Of a stretch of DNA of 64,000 nucleotides, positions 1 through 7,714 are shown in pieces. The stretch spans positions 1 to 64,000 of the forward strand of contig JAMPFK010000012.1 in assembly GCA_023664485.1 (NCBI GenBank), in the 5' to 3' direction. This stretch comes from Bacteroides fragilis (GTDB lineage: Bacteria; Bacillota; Clostridia; Lachnospirales; Lachnospiraceae). Under the pieces are notes generated by a model. The model saw only the letters and a list, made by a program, of their open reading frames with translations, was not told the DNA's origin and did not search any database. Both the position numbers and the translations under genes were made by a program. Each line of letters opens with the position of its first letter. Within the stretch, counting starts at the first letter, position 1.

Positions 1-331
1 AATCCTGATTTGCTTTTGTAAACGAAACAAACTTAATCGCATTTACATTTGCCTGTGCGACGGCATATATATTATCGGTGCCGTTGCTCGCGCCTCCATA
101 GTAATAAGCGGTCTCATTTACCAGATAAAAATTGGGAATAATTATAGTTACTCTATAACTGCCGAAAGCAAACAAACACAGATATTCCCTTGCTTCGTTT
201 GTGGAAGAAATATTAACACTCTCTCCACCAGTACATACACCAATCCTCTTCCAGTTTAAACTGTCGTTGAGATCAGATAAATTGCTATTTATATATTGAA
301 ATCGAAAATAAGACCTTAACGGGTCTTTATT
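1..331 (-). CDS. Open frame without start: C-terminal part of a phage tail-fibre-like protein, runs off the window
   Basis: On the minus strand about 110 codons are open from a stop at 332-334 to the window edge, with no ATG and no ribosome binding site. The translation begins around FQYINSNLSDLNDSLNWKRIG and goes on with a beta-rich, Tyr/Asn/Ser-rich sequence (for example NFYLVNETAYYYGG and NIYAVAQANVNAIKF). This looks like the C-terminal receptor-binding part of Clostridial phage tail fibres, which often starts with a short N-S-N-L-type linker followed by W-K-x-[IL]-G. It points against the other phage genes. Lack of a start plus the opposite orientation suggest a silent C-terminal cassette of an invertible fibre gene, or a decayed remnant. 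The family assignment is by resemblance only. Confidence 0.5.
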
Positions 332-334
332 TTA
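309..334 (+). terminator. Hairpin with T-rich tail next to the inverted fibre fragment
   Basis: AAGACC and GGTCTT flank a short loop and are followed by a T-rich run on the plus strand. It could end plus-strand transcription arriving from the tail genes before the small phage gene at 366. On the minus strand it lies within the open frame of the fibre fragment. Confidence 0.45.
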
Positions 335-365
335 TATAAAAATATAAAAAGAAGGAGGTCTTTAT

Positions 366-755
366 ATGAAAAAAGACAAATTAGTGCTCGCAGATGGCAC
401 AGAAATTGAACTGGAGACATCACAGGGACTTTCTGCAATGATTGTAATTGTAGAAAGTAAAAGCGCAGCGTGCGCGCTGTGGGAGGTATTTACGCCGGAA
501 AATCTGGAAGATGTAACAATTAAAAATGCGGATGGTCTGACAGTCGGAAAATACCCGGATATGGTTCTCGATCATATTATAGGAGCTGATAAAGATGGAA
601 GCGTGCAGATTACTTTCAGCTTGCGCAACAAATCTACAGAAGAAGTTCTTGCAGAAAGGGTGAACGCATTAGAAGTAGGACAGCAGACACAGGATGAGGC
701 CATCGGAGATTTAGGGCAGGCAGTATCGGATATTGTAGAAGGGAGTGATCAGTAG
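366..755 (+). CDS. Small phage protein of unknown function, tail/lysis junction
   Basis: This 129-residue protein has a strong ribosome binding site (GAAGGAGG) upstream of its ATG. I do not recognise a named family. It is acidic, with no membrane segment. The N-terminal half looks like a compact alpha/beta fold, and the C-terminal third (about residues 88-125, VLAERVNALEVGQQTQDEAI) is heptad-like and probably coiled coil. Small proteins of this kind commonly sit between the tail genes and the holin in Clostridial prophages. The stop overlaps the GTG start of the next small gene, so the two are translationally coupled. Confidence 0.7.
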   Translation: MKKDKLVLADGTEIELETSQGLSAMIVIVESKSAACALWEVFTPENLEDVTIKNADGLTVGKYPDMVLDHIIGADKDGSVQITFSLRNKSTEEVLAERVNALEVGQQTQDEAIGDLGQAVSDIVEGSDQ

Positions 756-880
756 TGGGTGCATTCTATGGAAACAAAATTAAAAGTAAGGAAGTTAATC
801 CGAAAACAGGAAAAACATGGGTGCTTGAAGATATTCCGTCCTTATGGAGAGGAAAAACAGAACAGTGGCTTAAAAAATAA
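755..880 (+). CDS. Very small phage protein (41 aa), XkdX-position
   Basis: The frame starts with GTG at 755, sharing one base with the preceding TAG stop, and encodes 41 residues ending in a basic, Trp-containing tail (SLWRGKTEQWLKK). Short proteins with an IDDVPxLWR-like motif followed by a basic helix are common just before the holin in Clostridial phages. That placement and the coupling to the upstream gene support it as real. Function is unknown. A rho-independent terminator follows directly. Confidence 0.6.
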   Translation: MGAFYGNKIKSKEVNPKTGKTWVLEDIPSLWRGKTEQWLKK

Positions 881-896
881 ATCAAGTAGGCATACA

Positions 897-943
897 AAAC
901 CGCCTATATGACGTTATATGAGCGTCACAGGGGCGGTTTTTTC
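897..943 (+). terminator. Rho-independent terminator between phage tail and lysis genes
   Basis: Arms AAACCGCC (897-904) and GGCGGTTT (932-939) pair perfectly, the loop holds a second small inverted repeat (ATGACG with CGTCA), and a run of six T ends the structure. Confidence 0.85.
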
Positions 944-964
944 GTGCCGGAAAGGTAGGAAACT

Positions 965-1393
965 ATGAAAGCGAAACTTTTAACTTTGATCGGCGTGGCT
1001 GGAAGTGCGCTGGCTTCCCTTTTCGGGGGCTGGGATGCGGCACTCACAACGCTGATCATCTTCATGGGGGTTGATTATGTGACCGGGCTGATCGTGGCCG
1101 GGGTATTCAAGACCAGCGAAAAGACGGAGAACGGCGCACTGGAAAGCCGTGCCGGGTGGAAGGGCCTTTGCAGAAAAGGCGTGACGCTGCTTGTGGTGCT
1201 GGTGGCCTGCCGTCTGGATCTGGTGATAGGATCCACATTTATCAGGGATGCCGTGGTGATTGCCTTTATTGCGAATGAAACAATATCAATCATTGAGAAC
1301 GCCGGACTGATGGGGATCCCCATTCCGGCCGTTATCACAAAGGCTATTGAAGTGCTGAAAAAGAAAGCGGAAAGCGAAGGTGACGGACAATGA
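965..1393 (+). CDS. Phage holin, toxin-secretion/phage-lysis holin type
   Basis: This 142-residue integral membrane protein has hydrophobic segments at about residues 5-40, 66-85 and 90-112, with the GVDYVTGL motif typical of the phage_holin_4 (Cp-1/TcdE-like) family, and a charged C-terminus. Holins form pores in the cytoplasmic membrane at a set time and release the endolysin to the wall. The ATG follows AGGAAACT. The stop overlaps the start of the endolysin gene (ATGA at 1390-1393), which is the classic holin-endolysin cassette. Confidence 0.9.
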   Translation: MKAKLLTLIGVAGSALASLFGGWDAALTTLIIFMGVDYVTGLIVAGVFKTSEKTENGALESRAGWKGLCRKGVTLLVVLVACRLDLVIGSTFIRDAVVIAFIANETISIIENAGLMGIPIPAVITKAIEVLKKKAESEGDGQ

Positions 1394-2805
1394 TCAAGAT
1401 CTGTCTGGATGCGGGCCACTGGGGAAAATATAACCGTTCCCCCGCCGTCCGTGCTTATTATGAAAGTGATATGGTTTGGAAGCTGCACCTGTTACAGAAG
1501 AAATTTCTGGAAGAATACGAAGGTGTGACGGTGATCACTACCCGGACGAATCAGGAGACTGACAAGGCCCTGTATGACCGGGGGATGGCTTCAAAGGGTT
1601 GTGACCTGTTCCTGTCTGACCATTCTAACGCCGTGGGATCTGGGGTGAATGACAGCGTTGATTATGTGGCGGTGTATCATCTTGTGGATGACAATACCAC
1701 GGAAATAGACGATATTTCAAAACGGATCGCTGAACAGCTGGCCCCTGTCATAGCCGGGGTAATGAGAACCACACAGGGCTTCCGGCTTGTCACCAGAAAA
1801 TCAGGGAATGACCGCAACGGTGACGGCCAGCTGAATGATAATTATTATGGAGTTCTTCACGGCGTACGGATGGCGGGAACACCGGGAATGATTCTAGAAC
1901 ACAGCTTCCACACCAACACCAGAATGACAAACTGGCTTCTGGACGATGGGAACCTTGCCCGCCTTGCACAAGCGGAAGCTGACGCAATAGCCGCCTATTA
2001 TGGGCTTACAAAGAAGGGGCAGACAGGCGGCAACGTGGAAGCACCAGCACCGTGTAGCACGGGCTCCAACGAAGAAACGATCTGGAACTTCCTGAAAAGC
2101 AAGGGTCTAAATGATTATGCTGTAGCCGGGATCTGGGGGAACCTGAAAAAAGAAAGCGGTTTTTGTCCCGATAATCTTCAAAACAGCTATGAAAAGAAGT
2201 ACGGCCTTTCGGATGCGGAATACACCGCCGCCGTGGATTCCGGGGCGTATGGGAATTTTATTCACGATTCAGCCGGGTATGGACTGGCACAATGGACGTA
2301 TTGGAGCCGGAAGAAAGCCCTGTGTGACTGGGCAAAGGCAGCGGGCGTGTCTATCGCTAATCTGAATATGCAGCTGGCTTTCTTGTGGGAAGAGATTCAG
2401 GGATATAAACAGGTTATGAACGTGCTGAACAATGCCGGATCCGTTCAGGCGGCTTCCGATGCAGTCATGACCGGGTATGAAAAGCCCGCTGATCAGAGCG
2501 AAGCGGCCAAACAGGCACGGCGGGAAGCAAGTCAGGAAGGTTTTGACAAGTACGCCGGATCAGGATCCGCTTCCGCTACTGCTGCCCTTCCCTATCTGGT
2601 CAGGGTGACGATTCCCGATCTGAATATCAGGACGGGGCCCGGAACAGACTATAAGAAAACCGGGGAATATACCGGGATCGGCACTTTCACCATTGTGGAA
2701 GAATCGGACGGAAAAGGGGCTGAAAAATGGGGGCTTTTGAAGTCTGGGGCGGCAAAACGTGACCGCTGGCTTTCCCTTGACTTTGCTACAAAAGTTTGTT
2801 CCTAA
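1390..2805 (+). CDS. Phage endolysin: N-acetylmuramoyl-L-alanine amidase with tail-lysozyme-like and SH3 domains
   Basis: The 471-residue lysin appears to have three modules. Residues 1-205 are an Amidase_3-type zinc amidase: LDAGHWG carries the first zinc His, DLFLSDHSNA the second and ILEHSFHTN the catalytic Glu region. Residues about 225-385 resemble the phage tail lysozyme domain (NEETIWNFLKSKGL, WGNLKKESGF with a candidate catalytic Glu, YGLAQWT). Residues about 398-471 form an SH3b-like wall-binding domain (DLNIRTGPGTDYKKTGEY). It would cut the peptide-sugar bond, and possibly the glycan, of peptidoglycan after export through the holin. There is no signal peptide, as expected for a holin-dependent lysin. 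Start overlaps the holin stop. Confidence 0.9.
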   Translation: MIKICLDAGHWGKYNRSPAVRAYYESDMVWKLHLLQKKFLEEYEGVTVITTRTNQETDKALYDRGMASKGCDLFLSDHSNAVGSGVNDSVDYVAVYHLVDDNTTEIDDISKRIAEQLAPVIAGVMRTTQGFRLVTRKSGNDRNGDGQLNDNYYGVLHGVRMAGTPGMILEHSFHTNTRMTNWLLDDGNLARLAQAEADAIAAYYGLTKKGQTGGNVEAPAPCSTGSNEETIWNFLKSKGLNDYAVAGIWGNLKKESGFCPDNLQNSYEKKYGLSDAEYTAAVDSGAYGNFIHDSAGYGLAQWTYWSRKKALCDWAKAAGVSIANLNMQLAFLWEEIQGYKQVMNVLNNAGSVQAASDAVMTGYEKPADQSEAAKQARREASQEGFDKYAGSGSASATAALPYLVRVTIPDLNIRTGPGTDYKKTGEYTGIGTFTIVEESDGKGAEKWGLLKSGAAKRDRWLSLDFATKVCS

Positions 2806-2890
2806 TTTGTTACTAAATGAGCGTATTTGACAGGTTTTTACGGGTGCTAAACAACTAAACATTTCTCATAAATCCAGTATTTACGCCATA

Positions 2891-2919
2891 TTGTAATGAA
2901 CGCAGATTCATGATATAAT
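2891..2919 (+). promoter_or_regulatory. Sigma-A promoter before the aldose epimerase
   Basis: TTGTAA (2891-2896), a 17-bp spacer and TATAAT (2914-2919) preceded by TG make an extended -10 promoter. It lies between the prophage end and the first chromosomal gene and probably starts the 2962-5364 transcript. Confidence 0.75.
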
Positions 2920-2961
2920 AACCGCAGCGATGCGCAAAAGAAAAACAGGGGGGAAAAGCTT

Positions 2962-3834
2962 ATGGCACTATTTCAAATCGGCAATGATAAAATTACCATA
3001 CAGATCGACAGTATGGGGGCGGAACTGAAATCTCTGAAAAGAGTAGATACCGGAACGGAGTATATGTGGGAAGGCAATCCGGTTTTCTGGAAAAGGACTT
3101 CGCCGGTTCTTTTTCCGTTGGTGGGAGGACTGAGGAACGGCGAATATCTTCATGAGGGCCGCCGTTACCCGATGGGACAGCACGGCTTTGCAAGAGATAT
3201 GGAGTTTCAGCTGAAAAGTCAGACGAATCGGGAAATCTGGTTTACGTTAAAATCGGACGAAGAGACGCTGAGGAAATATCCGTATGAATTTCTGTTAGAG
3301 CTTGGGTACGAGCTGCAGGACAATGCGGTCGTAGTCAAGTGGAAGGTAACGAATCCCGCTTCCGGGGAGCTGTATTTTTCCATCGGCGGACATCCTGCTT
3401 TCCGGTGTCCGATTCTGGAGGATACGAAGCAGACGGATTACCGTATCCGGTTCGACACGAAAGAAAAAATAGTTTCAGGCGTTATCCGGAACGGGTTGAT
3501 GAGCGATGAAAAAGAGGTCTATACGCTGGAAGACGGATGTCTGCGGATTACGGAGCATTTATTCGATAACGATGCCCTCGTTATAGAAGAGAATCAGGCG
3601 CATGAAGTCGCGCTTATCAGACCGGACGGCAGCGCCTGTCTGACGGTCCGTTTCGATGCGCCGCTCTTCGGTATCTGGTCGCCGCCGGGAAAAAACGCGC
3701 CTTTTATCTGCATTGAGCCCTGGTATGGCAGATGCGACGCACTGGATTTTACCGGAACATGGGAAGAGCGGGAATGGGGACAGCATCTGGCTTCGGGAGA
3801 GAGCTTTGAAGCGGCCTGCCGGATCATCGTGTAA
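2962..3834 (+). CDS. Aldose 1-epimerase family protein (LacX-like)
   Basis: The 290-residue protein has the galactose-mutarotase fold signatures. GQHGFARDMEF (about residues 72-82) and GGHPAFRCP (about 145-153) carry the conserved His residues, and FICIEPWYGRCD near residue 250 carries the catalytic Glu. It should interconvert alpha and beta anomers of a hexose or sugar phosphate in the cytoplasm. The length fits the LacX/YeaD-type branch, whose exact substrate is usually unknown. A GGGGGGAAAAG ribosome binding site precedes the ATG. It is followed 31 bp later by an ABC transporter pair with no obvious sugar role, so co-transcription may be accidental. Confidence 0.85.
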   Translation: MALFQIGNDKITIQIDSMGAELKSLKRVDTGTEYMWEGNPVFWKRTSPVLFPLVGGLRNGEYLHEGRRYPMGQHGFARDMEFQLKSQTNREIWFTLKSDEETLRKYPYEFLLELGYELQDNAVVVKWKVTNPASGELYFSIGGHPAFRCPILEDTKQTDYRIRFDTKEKIVSGVIRNGLMSDEKEVYTLEDGCLRITEHLFDNDALVIEENQAHEVALIRPDGSACLTVRFDAPLFGIWSPPGKNAPFICIEPWYGRCDALDFTGTWEEREWGQHLASGESFEAACRIIV

Positions 3835-3865
3835 GAGCCGGGAAAGAAAGGAGCGGAAAGCGAAA

Positions 3866-4570
3866 ATGGAAATGGGACCAATCGTACAGTGCGTGGGCCT
3901 TACGAAAACATATGGAGGGAAGCTGGCGTTGAACCAGATCTGTCTGAATCTGGAACGGGGACGGATCATTGGGCTGCTCGGCCCGAACGGAAGCGGTAAG
4001 ACGACGCTGATCAAAATTATGAACGGCCTGTTGAAACCGACGGCGGGAGAAATTTTTATCGGAGGGGATCGGCCCGGTATTGAAACAAAATACAGGATTT
4101 CTTATCTGCCGGAACGGACATATCTCCATGCGGGTATGAAGGTATTGGAAATGGTACAGTATTTTCAGGATTTTTATCCCGATTTCAGAATCGAGCGCGC
4201 TTTCGATATGCTGCACAGGCTCCAGATTCCGCCGAATGAAAGGCTGAAAAACCTTTCTAAAGGAACGAAGGAAAAGGTGCAGCTCATTCTCGTGATGAGC
4301 CGGGACGCGGATCTGTATGTACTGGACGAGCCAATCGCGGGCGTCGATCCGGCGTCGAGGGATTATATTCTGCATACGATCGTCAATAACTATAACCGCA
4401 ATGCGTCGGTCCTGCTTTCGACCCATTTGATTTCCGATGTGGAGAGCATTTTAGATGAAGTGATTTTTATCAGATACGGCAATATTATTCTGCAGGCGCC
4501 GGCGGAACAGATCAGACAACGGGAAGGCAAGTCGATAGACCGCTTCTTCAGGGAGGTGTTCGCATGTTAG
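3866..4570 (+). CDS. ABC transporter ATP-binding protein (YtrB-like exporter)
   Basis: The ATPase has 234 residues from the ATG at 3866, preceded by AAAGGAGCGG. Walker A is GPNGSGKTTLIK (about residues 38-49), Walker B is LYVLDEPIAGVDPASRD and the H-loop is STHLISDVE. The signature motif is LSKGTKEK rather than LSGGQ, a variant common in the GntR-linked YtrB/YxlF-like exporters of Firmicutes. It pairs with the permease that starts 7 nt before its stop. The substrate is unknown. The GntR regulator usually beside such exporters is absent here. Confidence 0.9.
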   Translation: MEMGPIVQCVGLTKTYGGKLALNQICLNLERGRIIGLLGPNGSGKTTLIKIMNGLLKPTAGEIFIGGDRPGIETKYRISYLPERTYLHAGMKVLEMVQYFQDFYPDFRIERAFDMLHRLQIPPNERLKNLSKGTKEKVQLILVMSRDADLYVLDEPIAGVDPASRDYILHTIVNNYNRNASVLLSTHLISDVESILDEVIFIRYGNIILQAPAEQIRQREGKSIDRFFREVFAC

Positions 4571-5364
4571 GAAAACTGATGAAATATGAATGGAAAGCGA
4601 CCTGGAAGCTGTTAGTTCCCCTGAACCTTTTTATCGTTGTGATGTCCATTCTGGCATATATCACCGTACAGCTCGATTTTTTTGACTCTTATAACGATCT
4701 GGTCCTTATGACGGGAGCCGTTCTGCTTTTGGCGTATGTGCTCAGCATGTTCGTCATTTTGGTCGTGACGGTGATCTACCTGATTTACCGCTTTTATACG
4801 TCGGTCTATGGGGATGAAGGCTATCTGCTGCATACGCTCCCGGTCGATAAGCATCATATTATTATTGCAAAAGCGGTCGTTGGCGCGTCGTGGATCATCC
4901 TGAATGTTATTTTGATCTATCTTTCCATCCTTTTTCTCATTTCGACACAGGGAAGATTTGTCGAAACGATCACGAGCGGTTTCCGGTTCTATGCGGAAAT
5001 GATGAACAGCTATGATAAAACAGGCGCTTTCGAGGTGATCATGACGCTCGCCGCGTCATTCTTCGCGATGCTTGCGAGGATCCTTAAGGTGACGGCCTGC
5101 GTTTCTCTCGGACAGCTGGCCTCCAACCATAAAGTATTGAGCTCTATCGGTTTTTATTATGCGATTTATATTGTACAGAGAATCTTTACCCTGTTTTATT
5201 ATATGATAGCAGAACTGATAAACAGGGCTTCCGATTATGTTTATTATAATCCATCCATTTGGGGTTCATCATGGGAATTTACCCTGTTGTCCAGCCTGGT
5301 TTACTGTGTGGTCTTCTATTTTTTAACATGGTATGTCATGGACAGAAAACTGAATCTGGACTGA
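4564..5364 (+). CDS. ABC-2 type permease partner of the 3866-4570 ATPase
   Basis: The 266-residue protein has about six hydrophobic helices (around residues 16-37, 48-76, 95-125, 155-178, 190-215 and 240-260) and no ATPase motifs. The start ATG lies inside the end of the ATPase gene, within its AGGGAGG-type binding site region, so translation is coupled. It begins MLGKLMKYEWKATWK, typical of membrane subunits of small ABC-2 exporters. Substrate unknown; peptides, antibiotics or lipids are the usual guesses for this group. Confidence 0.85.
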   Translation: MLGKLMKYEWKATWKLLVPLNLFIVVMSILAYITVQLDFFDSYNDLVLMTGAVLLLAYVLSMFVILVVTVIYLIYRFYTSVYGDEGYLLHTLPVDKHHIIIAKAVVGASWIILNVILIYLSILFLISTQGRFVETITSGFRFYAEMMNSYDKTGAFEVIMTLAASFFAMLARILKVTACVSLGQLASNHKVLSSIGFYYAIYIVQRIFTLFYYMIAELINRASDYVYYNPSIWGSSWEFTLLSSLVYCVVFYFLTWYVMDRKLNLD

Positions 5365-5432
5365 TGGGACGGCCGGTCTTAAACAGAGGAGCCGCTAGAC
5401 GCTCCGGACGTAATTTCATTTTCCGCGCGGTG

Positions 5433-5461
5433 TTGACAGAATGAAAAAACAGGAGCAAAAT
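5433..5461 (+). promoter_or_regulatory. Possible promoter for the CobW-type GTPase genes
   Basis: A perfect -35 TTGACA (5433-5438) is followed after 17 bp by CAAAAT (5456-5461), a weak -10. A transcript from here would carry the structured leader at 5499-5650. Confidence 0.45.
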
Positions 5462-5498
5462 ATGTTTTAATGATAAAGTAGAAAGGCAAGGCGGTAAG

Positions 5499-5650
5499 AT
5501 TGAAAAATAAGCTTGATAGCTTATTTTTCAATCGGCTATTTGTTTCCGGGCGAAAACAAATAGCTTTGATGGCAGACGGGAGAATCGTAATACTGCAAGC
5601 AGTAAGCGAATTTCCCGTCGCCTCTTCGCGGCAAGTCGCTCAGAAATGGA
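5499..5650 (+). repeat. Multi-hairpin intergenic element ending in a ribosome binding site
   Basis: Three structures follow each other. A perfect 14-bp stem has arms at 5499-5512 and 5519-5532 with loop TTGATA. A perfect 11-bp stem GCTATTTGTTT/AAACAAATAGC lies at 5535-5545 and 5554-5564. A compound hairpin with GACGGGA/TCCCGTC outer arms and a TACTGC/GCAGTA inner stem lies at about 5575-5622. The element ends in CGCTCAGAAATGGAG, the binding site of the next gene, resembling the 3' end of the dispersed repeat family described at 18330. It is 293 bp from the previous gene and has no plausible coding content. Confidence 0.6.
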
Positions 5651-5658
5651 GATTAAAT

Positions 5659-6747
5659 ATGACAAAAATTGATATTGTATCCGGCTTTCTCGGAGCCGGA
5701 AAGACGACCCTGATAAAGAAGCTGTTAAAAGAAGCTTTACAGGATACGCAGGTCGTTCTGATCGAAAACGAATTCGGTGAAATCGGCATCGACGGCGGCT
5801 TTTTAAAGGAAGCGGGAATTGAAATCAAGGAGATGAATTCGGGTTGTATCTGCTGCTCGCTCGTGGGCGATTTTGCGGCTTCCCTGAAAGAAGTCCTGTC
5901 TGCCTATTCGCCGGAGAGGGTGCTGATCGAGCCGTCGGGCGTCGGAAAACTTTCCGATGTTATGAAGGCGGTACAGGGCGCTATGCAGAATGAGGGAGTC
6001 GCCCTGAACAGCGCGGTCGTCGTTGTAGATGCCGGAAAATGCAAAATGTATATGAAGAACTTCGGTGAGTTTTTTGTCAATCAAATCGAATATGCAGGAA
6101 CGATCATTCTCAGCCGGACGGGTAAAATGAGTGAGGAAAAGGTTTCTGCATGCGTTGCCATGTTAAGGGAGCATAATGCAAAGGCCACGGTTATTACGAC
6201 GCCCTGGGAGGAGCTGGAAGGAAAAGACATCCTGGAGGCTATCGAAGGCGCAAAGGATTTGGAAGCGGAGCTGATGAAAGAGGTCATGGCGCGGAAAGAG
6301 GAGCATGAGCACCACCATCACGGCCATGACGGGGAGGAGCATCATCACCACGACCACGATGAGCATGAGCATCATCACGACCATGATGAAGAGGAGCATG
6401 AACATCATCACCACGACCACGATGAGCATCACCATCACCATGATGAGCATGAGCATCATCACCATCATGCGGACGAGATTTTTACGAGCTGGGGAATCGA
6501 GACGCCTTTGTCTTATACAAAGGATGAGATAGAGAAGCGGCTGCAGGCGCTGGAGCAGGAGGAAGAATACGGTATTGTGCTTAGGGCGAAAGGTATGGTG
6601 CCCGCGGGAGACGGTACCTGGATCTATTTCGATTATGTGCCGGAGGAATGCGATGTCAGAACTGGCAGGCCGGATGTGACGGGAAAGATTTGTGTCATCG
6701 GCTCTAAGCTGAAAGAGGAAAAATTAACGGTTCTGTTTCAAAAATAA
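5659..6747 (+). CDS. COG0523/CobW-family GTPase with His-rich metal-binding stretch
   Basis: From the ATG at 5659 (AATGGAG 8 nt upstream) the protein has 362 residues. Walker A is GFLGAGKTT (about residues 9-17), and the CxCC metal site of COG0523 proteins is C63-I-C65-C66. The usual NKxD base-recognition motif is replaced by SRTG. Residues about 215-270 are almost only His, Asp and Glu, a zinc- or nickel-chaperone feature. The C-terminal CobW_C-like domain follows (residues about 285-360). The family moves metals, mostly zinc, into client enzymes using GTP hydrolysis. A second CobW-like gene follows 37 bp later, so the two probably act together. A longer frame upstream through the hairpin element is not credible as protein. 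Confidence 0.9.
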   Translation: MTKIDIVSGFLGAGKTTLIKKLLKEALQDTQVVLIENEFGEIGIDGGFLKEAGIEIKEMNSGCICCSLVGDFAASLKEVLSAYSPERVLIEPSGVGKLSDVMKAVQGAMQNEGVALNSAVVVVDAGKCKMYMKNFGEFFVNQIEYAGTIILSRTGKMSEEKVSACVAMLREHNAKATVITTPWEELEGKDILEAIEGAKDLEAELMKEVMARKEEHEHHHHGHDGEEHHHHDHDEHEHHHDHDEEEHEHHHHDHDEHHHHHDEHEHHHHHADEIFTSWGIETPLSYTKDEIEKRLQALEQEEEYGIVLRAKGMVPAGDGTWIYFDYVPEECDVRTGRPDVTGKICVIGSKLKEEKLTVLFQK

Positions 6748-6784
6748 GCGGTCACAGAGCGCGGGAAAGGGGTAGAACGACGAT

Positions 6785-7714
6785 ATGAAACCGGTATATA
6801 TCATCAACGGTTTTCTGGAAAGCGGCAAAACGGAGTTCATCAATTATACACTGGCACAGCCATATTTTCAGGTTCGCGGAAAGACGCTTCTGCTGTTATG
6901 CGAAGAGGGCGAAACAGAATATGACGAGAGGCTGCTTGCAGAAAGCAGAACGGTCATAGAGCTGATCGAGGAAGAAAAGGATTTCAATTCAGCGCATCTG
7001 ATTGAATTGGAAAAGAAGCATAAACCTGAGCGCATTATCATCGAATATAATGGGATGTGGAATTACAAAAATATGAAGCTGCCGTGGCATTGGAAAATAG
7101 AGCAGCAGGTCACGACAATCGATGCTTCTACCTTTCCGATGTACTTTACGAACATGAAATCGCTTCTGGCGGAGATGATTCGGAAATCGGAGCTGATTAT
7201 TTTTAACCGCTGTGACGGCGTGGAAGATTTGAGCAGCTACAAAAGAAACGTTAAGGCGATCAATCAGAAAGCGGAGCTGGTATTTGAGGATGCGAACGGA
7301 GAGGTCAATGAAATTATGGAGGACGATCTGCCCTATGATCTGTCGGCGCCGGTACTGGCGCTGACAGATGAAAGCTACGGCATCTGGTATCTGGATTCGC
7401 TGGACCATATCGGGAGGTATGAAGGAAAGACCGTTCAGTTTACCGGAATGGTGCTCGTGCCCGGAAATTTTCCTAAGGGATATTTCGTCCCGGGCAGGAT
7501 GGCAATGACATGCTGTGCCGAAGATATGGCGTTTCTCGGTTTCGCCTGTGAGTATGACAAAACCGAGAAGCTGACGGACAAACAATGGGTAAAAGTGACG
7601 GCAAAAGTAACGAACGAATATTTTGCCGATTATGGCGGCGAAGGGCCGGTTCTTCATGCGGTCAGCGTCGAACAGACGAAAAAGCCCAGAGAAGAGGTTA
7701 TCAGCTTTGTCTGA
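6785..7714 (+). CDS. CobW-like GTPase fused to a YcgQ/DUF1980-like C-terminal domain
   Basis: The 309-residue protein starts behind GAAAGGGG. Residues 1-190 are a divergent CobW-type P-loop domain: Walker A is GFLESGKT (about 9-16) and the base motif is FNRCD. The CxCC metal motif is missing; the equivalent place reads EYNGMWNY. Residues about 205-295 resemble the C-terminal OB-like domain of the YcgQ/TIGR03943 family (VQFTGMVLVPGN, RMAMTCCAEDMAFLGFACE). YcgQ-type proteins form membrane complexes with YcgR and are linked to COG0523 chaperones, so this fusion fits a metal-handling role beside the His-rich GTPase. The last 14 nt overlap the convergent permease gene. Confidence 0.75.
   Translation: MKPVYIINGFLESGKTEFINYTLAQPYFQVRGKTLLLLCEEGETEYDERLLAESRTVIELIEEEKDFNSAHLIELEKKHKPERIIIEYNGMWNYKNMKLPWHWKIEQQVTTIDASTFPMYFTNMKSLLAEMIRKSELIIFNRCDGVEDLSSYKRNVKAINQKAELVFEDANGEVNEIMEDDLPYDLSAPVLALTDESYGIWYLDSLDHIGRYEGKTVQFTGMVLVPGNFPKGYFVPGRMAMTCCAEDMAFLGFACEYDKTEKLTDKQWVKVTAKVTNEYFADYGGEGPVLHAVSVEQTKKPREEVISFV

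Larger units (their letters stand above)
1..2850 (+). mobile_element. Right end of a prophage (lysis end)
   Basis: Tail-fibre-like coding sequence, two small phage proteins, a holin and an endolysin lie in series and are followed abruptly by ordinary chromosomal metabolism genes. This is the usual right end of a tailed-phage genome (tail, then lysis). The left end, integrase and structural genes are outside the window, so completeness cannot be judged. The AT-rich stretch just after the lysin (about 2806-2890) is where an attachment site would be expected, but its partner copy is not in view, so the exact boundary is inferred. Confidence 0.8.

Noticed and set aside
6163..6532. Frames rich in Met, Val, Thr and Ile on both strands opposite the His-rich stretch
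   Set aside because: They are by-products of CAT/CAC/GAC/GAG repeats in the CobW-type gene.
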